Below are positions 31,757-37,847 of a stretch of DNA of 37,847 nucleotides, one piece after another. The notes under the pieces were generated by a model that saw only the letters and a list, made by a program, of their open reading frames with translations, searched no databases and was not told where the DNA came from. Both the position numbers and the translations under genes were made by a program. Position 1 is the stretch's first letter; the number at the start of each line of letters is the position of its first letter. Source of the stretch: an uncultured Acidobacteriia bacterium (GTDB lineage: Bacteria; Acidobacteriota; Terriglobia; Bryobacterales; Bryobacteraceae); contig CAIVVT010000159.1 in assembly GCA_903909435.1 (NCBI GenBank), forward strand, positions 1-37,847, written 5' to 3'.

Positions 31757-33187
31757 ATGAGCACACAAGTTAGCAAGAAGGGTCTCTTCGTCACGAGCGA
31801 AGGGCAGAACGTCCTTTTCACATTCATCCTGGTCACTACGCTGTTCCTCCTGTGGGGGTTTTGCAACGGCATGATCGACGTGATGGACAAGCACTTTCAA
31901 GAGGAACTGGGACTGAGCAAGTCGCAGTCCGCCTGGGTGCAGTTTGCCCACTATCTGGGCTATTTCCTGATGTCGATTCCCGCTGGCTGGCTCGCCACCA
32001 AGCTGGGCTACAAGGGCGGCATCATCGCGGGCTTGTTGATCGTGGCCTGCGGCGGCTTCTGGTTCATTCCGGCGACGAAGATCAACGAAATGGTGCACAC
32101 CGGCGCAGTCTCGGCAACCACTTCCTTCGTGGCCTACCTGGCTGGAGTCTGTGTGATTGCGACGGGTTTGACATTCCTAGAGACCATCGCCAACCCGTAC
32201 ACGACGGTGCTCGGAGATAACCGGTTCGCCGCGACGCGCATCAATCTGGCGCAGTCCTGCAACGGCATTGGCTGGATCTTCGGCCCGATCATTGGCTCGC
32301 TGTACTTCTATGGCAAGGACGCCGCCGGTCACAGCACCGGCAGCCAGACGCTTTACATCCCGTACGCCGCCATCGCGGTCGGCGTGCTGGTGCTGGCCGT
32401 GATCTTCTACTTCGCCAACGTGCCCGACATTAAGGCCGAGGACGATTACCATCTCGACGATCCCACCGGACAGGGCGAGTCGCGCTCCATCTGGTCCCAT
32501 CCCCACTTTGTCCTGGCAGTGCTGGCGCAGTTCCTCTATGTTGCCGCGCAGGCGGGCATCTTCAGCTTCTTCATCAACTACATGACCAGCGAGATCCCGG
32601 CCATGCCACCCTCGTGGCAAGCGTCTTTGACCGGCCTCTCCGGCAGCACCGGGATGATCCACGACTGGCTGCAGGGCTGGTTCGAGCCCGCCAGGGGCGG
32701 GTTGCTGACGTTGAGCAACAAGGGCGCGTCGAATCTCGCTTCGCTGGGCTTTGTCTGCTTCCTGATCGGCCGCTTCAGCGGCGCGGGGATTCTCAAGAAG
32801 TTCTCGCCGCACAAAGTGCTGGGGCTTTACGGAGCGATGAATGTACTGCTCACATTTGTCGTTTTCCTGAAGTTGGGCTGGCTCTCGGTAGTCTGCGTTT
32901 TCCTGAGCTTCTTCTTCATGTCCGTAATGTTCCCGACCATCTTCGCGCTGGGCATTTTCGGCTTGGGCTCCAGGGCCAAACGGGCCTCGTCGTTCCTCGT
33001 GATGGCGATTATGGGCGGGGCGATTCTGCCCAAACTGATGGGCTATGTGGCCGATCAGTACGACATGTCGCGCGGGTTCATCGTGCCGATGGTGTGCTTC
33101 ATCTTCGTGGCCTACTACGGCTACAACTGGTCGAAGTTCAGCGGCGCGGAATCGCTGGGCGGCGCGCCGATGCGCACGGGCCACTGA
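31757..33187 (+). CDS. fucP: FucP-type sugar:proton symporter (MFS)
   Basis: A 476-residue transporter of the FucP family with 12 membrane helices. The hallmark region is FLLWGFCNGMIDVMDKHFQEELGLSKSQSAWVQFAHYLGYFLMSIPAGWL, followed by GLTFLETIANPYTTVLGD, the conserved ETxANP segment. A large extra insert (residues about 220-255) separates helices 6 and 7, a normal feature of the family. The substrate is inferred to be L-fucose or a similar deoxy-sugar. The alpha-L-fucosidase at 19948-21417 supports a fucose role. No fucose isomerase, kinase or aldolase is in the window. The ribosome site is weak (AGGAAGGG about 20 bases upstream). Confidence 0.9.
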   Translation: MSTQVSKKGLFVTSEGQNVLFTFILVTTLFLLWGFCNGMIDVMDKHFQEELGLSKSQSAWVQFAHYLGYFLMSIPAGWLATKLGYKGGIIAGLLIVACGGFWFIPATKINEMVHTGAVSATTSFVAYLAGVCVIATGLTFLETIANPYTTVLGDNRFAATRINLAQSCNGIGWIFGPIIGSLYFYGKDAAGHSTGSQTLYIPYAAIAVGVLVLAVIFYFANVPDIKAEDDYHLDDPTGQGESRSIWSHPHFVLAVLAQFLYVAAQAGIFSFFINYMTSEIPAMPPSWQASLTGLSGSTGMIHDWLQGWFEPARGGLLTLSNKGASNLASLGFVCFLIGRFSGAGILKKFSPHKVLGLYGAMNVLLTFVVFLKLGWLSVVCVFLSFFFMSVMFPTIFALGIFGLGSRAKRASSFLVMAIMGGAILPKLMGYVADQYDMSRGFIVPMVCFIFVAYYGYNWSKFSGAESLGGAPMRTGH

Positions 33188-33323
33188 GGCGGCCGGGTCG
33201 GAGCCGCGACCGTGAAGGAGCGGTAATTGTCGGTCCTCGATAAACGGGTGAAACCGTGCGCAACGGTCCGTTCGAGAAGCTAGGTACACACGCCCAATCG
33301 TTCCCTAACTGCCTCGCTTCCCG

Positions 33324-34622
33324 CTAGGAGAAGCGCGTGCGGCGGTAAAGCTGCACGCCGCAGACCACCAGCAGCACCAGTGTGGCCGCGCACAGTACGG
33401 CCATCCAGGGCAGGCTCACCGTGAGCGGGTTCCTCTGGGCGTCGATCCCCAGCCAGACGAAAATCGCCAGTGCGCCCACGACCGGCAGCAGTTCGTACCA
33501 GCGGCGCGGGCCGGTCTCGGCCGCCAGCGGATCTTCGCCGCGCTGCGTCGCGGCCACGCGCTGCCGGTCCAGCCCGTAGCGCTGGCACTCGCGCTCGATC
33601 GCTTTGCGCCAGGACACCTGCTCGGATTCGGGCGCCTCGGCGAAGCTGATCGCAGTGGCGCCCACGATCATCACCAGCGATCCGGCGATCACCAGCAACT
33701 GGGCGGTCAGCGATTGCCCGCTGAGTTCGCCAAACACCAGCGCGCCCCAGGCGAGACCCCACAACTGGTTGGTATTGGAGAGCGGGATGCCCCGGCCGAT
33801 GCCGATATATTTCGAGGCGTATTGCTGGAACAGATCGCCCAGCACCCAGCAGAACCCGCCCAGGAACAGCCAGAAGAACACGGGCCGGGCACGGGTCATT
33901 TCAACCGCTAGATTGCCCATGCCGCCGTGGTAGATCAGGGCCAGTGCGAACGTCGTGCCCAATTCCCCGAACGTGAAGACGGTGACGAACGACAGCGGGT
34001 TCATGCCGCTGATATAGGCCTTGCGGTAGGGGATATACATGGTGCCCCAGACCACGCCGGCCGCCAGCGCCGCCAGGATGCCAAGCGTCGCATTGTGCGG
34101 ACCCGACAAGCTCTGCTGCCGGGTGGTGGCGTAGGCCAGCACGCACGCGCCGGTCACGATCGCCGCTGCGCCCCCCAGCACTTTCGACCATTGCCGCACG
34201 CCCGAGCCGCGCAGTTCGTTGAACAGCAGCCAGCCCCAGAATATGCCCACCAGGCTGTTGGTATTCCACAGCGGAAAGGCGATGGAGAGGCCCACGTTTT
34301 TGATGGCGAAGACCGTCAGCGTATTGGCCACCGCCCACAACATCCCGGCCAGGACGGCCCACACGATCAGGTGGGATTTCTCCCTCAGGTCCTGGAAGAT
34401 ATAGCCTGTGCCCTTGAGCGCGGCGGGAACGGTCCAGCGTGCGACGAAGACGCCCGCGACCATGCCCAGCGAGATCAGGAACGGGGAGAAGCCTACCGTG
34501 ACCAGCTTGGTCGGAGCCTCGGCCGCGCCCAGCCAGGCTCCGGCCGCCAGACCGCAGATCACTCCGAGACGGTGCAGCGAAAGGGTGGAAGTGGCGCCGC
34601 TTGCGCCCGCGTTGCTGGCCAT
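33324..34622 (-). CDS. GRP/DMT-superfamily sugar transporter
   Basis: A 432-residue protein with ten or so membrane helices of the glucose/ribose-porter (GRP) branch of the drug/metabolite superfamily (also seen in GlcU, RbsU and RhaT relatives). Two repeat signatures show it: FPLWNTNSLVGIFWGWLLFNEL (first half) and IPLSNTNQLWGLAWGALVFGEL (second half). A charged cytoplasmic loop (residues about 330-375, RKAIERECQRYGLDRQR) precedes two final helices. It imports a sugar by proton symport; the sugar is unknown. Its ATG lies four bases after the stop of a 33-residue membrane microprotein, whose end (TGAGGTAG) probably supplies its ribosome site. Confidence 0.88.
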   Translation of the reverse strand: MASNAGASGATSTLSLHRLGVICGLAAGAWLGAAEAPTKLVTVGFSPFLISLGMVAGVFVARWTVPAALKGTGYIFQDLREKSHLIVWAVLAGMLWAVANTLTVFAIKNVGLSIAFPLWNTNSLVGIFWGWLLFNELRGSGVRQWSKVLGGAAAIVTGACVLAYATTRQQSLSGPHNATLGILAALAAGVVWGTMYIPYRKAYISGMNPLSFVTVFTFGELGTTFALALIYHGGMGNLAVEMTRARPVFFWLFLGGFCWVLGDLFQQYASKYIGIGRGIPLSNTNQLWGLAWGALVFGELSGQSLTAQLLVIAGSLVMIVGATAISFAEAPESEQVSWRKAIERECQRYGLDRQRVAATQRGEDPLAAETGPRRWYELLPVVGALAIFVWLGIDAQRNPLTVSLPWMAVLCAATLVLLVVCGVQLYRRTRFS

Positions 34623-34626
34623 GGGG

Positions 34627-34728
34627 CTACCTCAGCACCAGCAAGAGCGACGTGGCCAGGATCAAGACGATGGCGGGAGCCCAAAAGTGGCCATCGGTAA
34701 GGATGGCTCTCAGTAATGATGGTTTCAA
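34627..34728 (-). CDS. 33-residue single-helix membrane microprotein
   Basis: A small gene of 33 codons starting with TTG, with a strong ribosome site (AAAGGAAG about four bases upstream). Its protein begins LKPSLLRAIL and its second half is one clean transmembrane helix (APAIVLILATSLLLVLR), giving a classic small membrane protein with a basic end. It stops TAG four bases before the ATG of the sugar transporter on the same strand, with TGAGGTAG as the transporter's ribosome site. This suggests translational coupling and possibly a physical partner role. It is too short to be found by length-filtered gene callers. Function unknown. Confidence 0.55.
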   Translation of the reverse strand: MKPSLLRAILTDGHFWAPAIVLILATSLLLVLR

Positions 34729-34740
34729 ACGACTTCCTTT

Positions 34741-35315
34741 CGGGTTCCGCAGCGCGCCCGAGCCCGGTGCCATGCGCTGAATCAGCTATTTATCATACGC
34801 GTTACAGCACGCTCGCGGAGCTCAAGTCGTGTCCGATTCGAGCCCGCCCGGAGACCCGTTGCCTTTTGTGCCGCACGATTCATCGTGCGGCATCGACACT
34901 CCTGTCGACGTCCGGCGCGTTTCTATACGGGCATCGGAACTGCATCCTCGCCGGTGGCTCAGGGGTTATCCGAAAAAGGAATCCGGCTCGGGGAAAGGGA
35001 ACGCCCCATTGGGGTTGGAAGGTCGAAGGAAGATACTCAGTTGGATACCAGGCAGGGTGATAGAAAGCCGGACTCCTTCGGACGAACGCACTCTATTGCC
35101 GGCCGCAACCCCACCCAGGCATTGGTTTTCGCTAACTCACTGACAACAAGCAGAGAAGATTTCCGTTCCGGTGGTGACCGGTCCTGCGGGCAGGTGCAAA
35201 CAGGCGCAGTAGCGCCCCATTTTCGTGCAACTGTTCTAGAATGTGCAGAATGGTGCGCGCTGTAGACCATGGTCGTGTTCGTGTACCGGCAACCAGCGGC
35301 GGGAGGTTGCGGAAG
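34741..35315. other. Intergenic, with a long palindrome
   Basis: About 575 bases between divergent genes (sugar transporter/microprotein and the membrane protein at 35316). No credible gene is seen. It contains the perfect 11-bp inverted repeat at 34869-34892 and the adjacent hairpin TCGACA-CTCC-TGTCGA (34893-34908). Confidence 0.4.
34869..34908. repeat. Adjacent inverted repeats
   Basis: TGCCGCACGAT-TC-ATCGTGCGGCA (34869-34892) has perfect 11-bp arms. TCGACA-CTCC-TGTCGA (34893-34908) follows at once. The inner arms CGCACGAT and ATCGTGCG recur at 99-121, also beside a smaller hairpin, so this may be a small dispersed repeat. There is no T-run on either side. Confidence 0.4.
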
Positions 35316-35759
35316 ATGAGTGGAATACAAGGCCGGCGCAGAGTTGGCCGTAGCGTCGGCGCCCTGTTCGCCGGCGTGCTGACCGGCGTTGTCCTCTCAC
35401 TCGGCACAGACATGCTGTTGCGGGCAGGCGGCATCCTCCCTCCGTTGGGTCAGTACATGAGTGCCGGGTTGTTTTTGCTGGCGACGGCTTATCGCACCGT
35501 CTACGGCGTCGCCGGCAGCTACGTCGCGGCTCGTCTGGCTCCGTCACGGCCCATGGCCCACGCCATGTGGCTGGGCGTCCTGGGCATGGCTGTCTGCATT
35601 CTGGGCGCAGCCGCGACTTGGAACAAGGGTCCGGAATTCGGCCCGCATTGGTACCCGCTCGCCCTTGTGGCGCTCGCCTTGCCGCAATCCTGGGCCGGCG
35701 GCAAGCTCGGCGAATTGCAGCATCCCGAGTCGCAACAAATCCAGCCAGAGGGAATCTGA
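35316..35759 (+). CDS. Small membrane protein, unrecognised
   Basis: A 147-residue protein with four predicted membrane helices (SVGALFAGVLTGVVLSLG, QYMSAGLFLLATAYRTVYGVAGSYVA, MWLGVLGMAVCILGAAATW, YPLALVALALPQSWAGG). I do not recognise a named family; similar small membrane proteins of unknown function often precede SRPBCC genes. The ATG at 35316 follows GGGAGG nine bases upstream; a longer frame to 35241 would add a polar tail. It ends three bases before the SRPBCC gene, so they form an operon. Confidence 0.75.
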   Translation: MSGIQGRRRVGRSVGALFAGVLTGVVLSLGTDMLLRAGGILPPLGQYMSAGLFLLATAYRTVYGVAGSYVAARLAPSRPMAHAMWLGVLGMAVCILGAAATWNKGPEFGPHWYPLALVALALPQSWAGGKLGELQHPESQQIQPEGI

Positions 35760-35762
35760 CCT

Positions 35763-36275
35763 ATGAGCAATGCCGAAAAGCGCAATCTCGTTTTCACCCG
35801 CGTCTTCAACGCCCCGGTCGAGCGAGTGTGGAAGGCCTGGACCGATGCCTACCAGGTGATGCAGTGGTGGGGACCGGACCACTTCACTTCACCCAGTGCG
35901 GAAATGGACGTGCGCGAGGGCGGCGTCTCGATTGTATGTATGCGCGCGCCCAAGGAATGGGGCGGCCAGGATATGTACAGCAGTTGGGCCTATACGAAGA
36001 TCGTGCCCTTCGTGAGCATCGAGTTCATTCAGAACCTGTGTGACCGCGAAGGCGACAAAGTGGATCCCGCAATGTTCGGATTGCCTGCGGATTTCCCGCA
36101 GGATCTACGCAAGGTGGTTACGTTTACGCCCGCGGGCCCGGGCAAAACGGAACTGATAGTGACGGAATTCGACTGGACGGTGGGCCAGATGATGGTGCTG
36201 GCCGAGACCGGCATGAACCAGTGCCTGGGCAAGATGGAGGCGAGTTTCGCCCGACAGGCCTCGGCGGGCGCTTAG
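35763..36275 (+). CDS. SRPBCC-family protein (AHSA1-like)
   Basis: A 170-residue protein of the START/SRPBCC fold, AHSA1 branch. The N-terminal signature VFNAPVERVWKAWTDAYQVMQWWGPDHFTSP is typical, with conserved WWGP, and the C-terminal long helix is QMMVLAETGMNQCLGKMEASF. Members bind hydrophobic ligands in a deep pocket; in bacteria many are of unknown role. It is the second gene of a two-gene operon with the membrane protein (three-base gap). It converges on gpsA, whose stop lies ten bases away (36285). Confidence 0.9.
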   Translation: MSNAEKRNLVFTRVFNAPVERVWKAWTDAYQVMQWWGPDHFTSPSAEMDVREGGVSIVCMRAPKEWGGQDMYSSWAYTKIVPFVSIEFIQNLCDREGDKVDPAMFGLPADFPQDLRKVVTFTPAGPGKTELIVTEFDWTVGQMMVLAETGMNQCLGKMEASFARQASAGA

Positions 36276-36284
36276 AGGAGACGG

Positions 36285-37283
36285 CTACTCCTCTTTCAGC
36301 GACCGCTCCATCAACTCGCGCAGCGCCTCGCGCGGATCGCGGCCCTCGCGCAGGATCGCGTAGACCTGCCGCGTAATCGGCATCTCCACGGAGAGCCGGC
36401 CGGACAGTTCCTGGGCGGCGTAGGTGGTCTGAACGCCTTCGGCGATCATGCGCATTCCGGCCAGGATCTCGGATAACTTGCGGCCCTGTCCGAGTTGGTA
36501 GCCGACGCTGCGGTTGCGGCTCAAATCGCCATTGCAGGTCAACACCAGGTCGCCCAGCCCGGCCAATCCCGCCAGCGTCCGGGCCTGGCCTCCGGCGGCG
36601 ATGGCCATGCGGCTGATCTCCGCTAACCCGCGTGTAATCAATGCGGCCATGGTGTTTGCGCCCAGGCCGAGCCCGGCGCAGACCCCCGCCGCGATGGCGA
36701 TCACGTTCTTAACCGACGCGCCGACCTCGACGCCTACGGGATCGGTGTTGGTGTAAAGCCGCAGCGACGGGCCTGAGAAGGCCGACTGCACCGCCCGCGC
36801 CAGACTGATGTCGTGGGAGGCAATCACGATCGCGGCCGGCTCGCCGCGCGCCACTTCCTTGGCGAAGGTCGGCCCGCTCAGCACTCCCACCCGAGGAGGG
36901 AATCTGTTGCCGACCACGTCGTTAATCACCTGCGACATACGCAGCAGCGTGCCGTTCTCGATGCCCTTGGTCGCACTGACGAACAGCATGTTCTCATCGA
37001 GGTGCGGCAGCAAGTCGTCGTACACCCGGCGTGCATGGTGCGATGGCATCACGCCCAGCACGATCTCGGCGTCCTCCACGGCGCGGGGCAAGGAACTGGT
37101 TACCTCGACGCTGGGGCCGAGTGTCGCGCCGGGTAGAAACAGGTCATTCTCCCGCGTCGCCTGCATCCGTTCGGCCAGATCGCGCTCGTAGACCCAGAGC
37201 CGCACCTGTTCGAATCGTGGCGCCAGAACCGAGGCCAGGGCCGTGCCCCAACTACCGCCGCCGATCACTGCGAGTCGCTTCAC
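36285..37283 (-). CDS. gpsA: Glycerol-3-phosphate dehydrogenase [NAD(P)+]
   Basis: A 332-residue cytosolic enzyme, reducing dihydroxyacetone phosphate to sn-glycerol-3-phosphate for phospholipid synthesis. The N-terminus has the nucleotide-binding loop AVIGGGSWGTALA. Catalytic-domain phrases are present: VSATKGIENGTLLRMSQVI, VLSGPTFAKEVARGEPAAIVIAS, GASVKNVIAIAAGVCAGLGLGANTMAALITRGLAEI (with the catalytic Lys in VKN) and GLGDLVLTCNGDLSRNRSVG. Length is normal. It starts with GTG overlapping the plsY stop (GTGA), so the two are translationally coupled; this order supplies substrate directly to PlsY. Confidence 0.97.
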   Translation of the reverse strand: MKRLAVIGGGSWGTALASVLAPRFEQVRLWVYERDLAERMQATRENDLFLPGATLGPSVEVTSSLPRAVEDAEIVLGVMPSHHARRVYDDLLPHLDENMLFVSATKGIENGTLLRMSQVINDVVGNRFPPRVGVLSGPTFAKEVARGEPAAIVIASHDISLARAVQSAFSGPSLRLYTNTDPVGVEVGASVKNVIAIAAGVCAGLGLGANTMAALITRGLAEISRMAIAAGGQARTLAGLAGLGDLVLTCNGDLSRNRSVGYQLGQGRKLSEILAGMRMIAEGVQTTYAAQELSGRLSVEMPITRQVYAILREGRDPREALRELMERSLKEE

Positions 37284-37847
37284 GCCTTCTTACCCCCGAA
37301 TCGAAACACGTTTTCCTTTCCCGCCCGCAACCGCTCGATATTCGATTTGTGCCGCCAGATCACCAGCGCGCTCGCCAGCGCCGCCGCGACGATTACGGGC
37401 CATTGCTGCAGCCCGAACATCGCAACGACAAACGGGAACACCGCCGCGCCCAGGATCGATCCCAATGAGATGTAGCGGGAATAGGCCACGATGGCCACGA
37501 ACAGCAGCGCGCATATGCCCAGCGCTGCCGGGGCCAGGCACAGGAATGCGCCCACGAAACTCGCAACCGCCTTGCCGCCCTGGAACTTGAGGTAGACCGG
37601 GAAGGCGTGTCCCAGCAGCACCGCCAGAGCCGCCGCGCTCGCCCAACGCACATCGCCGTGCGCGGCACGCAACATCAGCCACACCGCCAGGTAGCCCTTG
37701 GCAATGTCGAGCAGTAGGGTGAGAATTCCGATGCCCTTGCCGGAGGTTCGTAATACGTTCGTCGCACCGATGTTTCCGCTACCCATCGCGCGCACGTCTT
37801 TGCCCGTTTTCAGCCAGACCAAAAGGTAGCCGAACGGAATGCCGCCG
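37280..37847 (-). CDS. plsY: Acyl-phosphate:glycerol-3-phosphate acyltransferase (partial)
   Basis: The last 188 residues of PlsY, cut by the window edge, so the N-terminus (probably about ten residues plus one helix) is missing. The enzyme acylates glycerol-3-phosphate using acyl-phosphate in the inner membrane. Conserved PlsY motifs are present: IPFGYLLVWLKTGKDVRAMGSGNIGATNVLR, GHAFPVYLKFQGGKAVASFVG, and the final RHKSNIERLRAGKENVFRFG. It is the first gene of a pair with gpsA, sharing the overlap at 37280-37283. Four to five membrane helices are visible. Confidence 0.95.
   Translation of the reverse strand, partial: GGIPFGYLLVWLKTGKDVRAMGSGNIGATNVLRTSGKGIGILTLLLDIAKGYLAVWLMLRAAHGDVRWASAAALAVLLGHAFPVYLKFQGGKAVASFVGAFLCLAPAALGICALLFVAIVAYSRYISLGSILGAAVFPFVVAMFGLQQWPVIVAAALASALVIWRHKSNIERLRAGKENVFRFGGKKA

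Noticed and set aside
32177..33289. 370-residue minus-strand frame opposite the FucP-type gene
   Set aside because: Rich in H, R, E and Q with no motif; the plus-strand symporter is unambiguous.
1..37847. CRISPR arrays, insertion sequences, prophage genes, or an exosortase gene
   Set aside because: No regularly spaced repeats, transposase, integrase, phage structural gene or exosortase-like membrane protease was found on either strand.

Overview
The window looks like chromosomal DNA of an Acidobacteriota member, most likely of the Solibacteraceae/Bryobacterales type. The clues are high GC, a VWFA-related protein of the acidobacterial type, two PEP-CTERM proteins, a sulfatase-fold/TPR lipoprotein, a secreted S46 peptidase, and scattered genes for fucose-containing glycans. 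This placement is inference; there is no rRNA or marker gene to confirm it. I see no phage, transposon, CRISPR array or plasmid function.

Layout. 1-6.1 kb: a very large multi-PAS hybrid histidine kinase (minus strand), a small zinc-ribbon protein, and a PEP-CTERM protein with a long structured leader. Two copies of the same double-palindrome operator lie in this part. 6.1-12 kb: a hypothetical protein, a sulfatase-like/TPR lipoprotein, a large exported protein whose C-terminus resembles a dead M48 peptidase, and a two-gene operon of a membrane protein and a winged-helix regulator behind a perfect palindrome. 12-19.9 kb: a chemoreceptor, a VWFA-type protein, an OmpR/EnvZ-type two-component pair, a LamG-like secreted protein and a second PEP-CTERM protein. 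19.9-27.2 kb: a GH29 alpha-L-fucosidase, an ABC-2 exporter (ATPase plus permease), a protein resembling circularly permuted ATP-grasp enzymes, and a divergent S46 dipeptidyl-peptidase. 27.2-31.5 kb: an 815-base intergenic region with two strong hairpins, an MFS exporter translationally coupled to a secreted HELSH metallopeptidase, a thioredoxin-fold protein, and tRNA-Arg(CCG). 31.7-37.8 kb: a FucP-type sugar symporter, a GRP-type sugar transporter preceded by an unlisted 33-residue membrane microprotein, a membrane protein plus SRPBCC protein pair, and the phospholipid genes gpsA and plsY (plsY cut by the window edge).

How it fits together. Many products are exported: PEP-CTERM proteins, glycosidase, S46 peptidase, lipoprotein and metallopeptidase. 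This suggests a soil-type heterotroph that degrades proteins and glycans outside the cytoplasm. The fucosidase and the FucP-type symporter would together release and import L-fucose, although they are 10 kb apart.

The most interesting signals are non-coding. (1) A 52-bp double-palindrome operator occurs twice with identical 33-bp spacing, each about 22 bp upstream of a -10 box. (2) Four stable hairpins in three intergenic regions expose CUCCUC-type (anti-Shine-Dalgarno) loops; two stand in tandem at 27346-27453, an architecture like the 'cuckoo' sRNAs of Alphaproteobacteria. (3) The PEP-CTERM gene at 5374 has a multi-hairpin leader with mutually exclusive stems. None of these could be tested by computation here.
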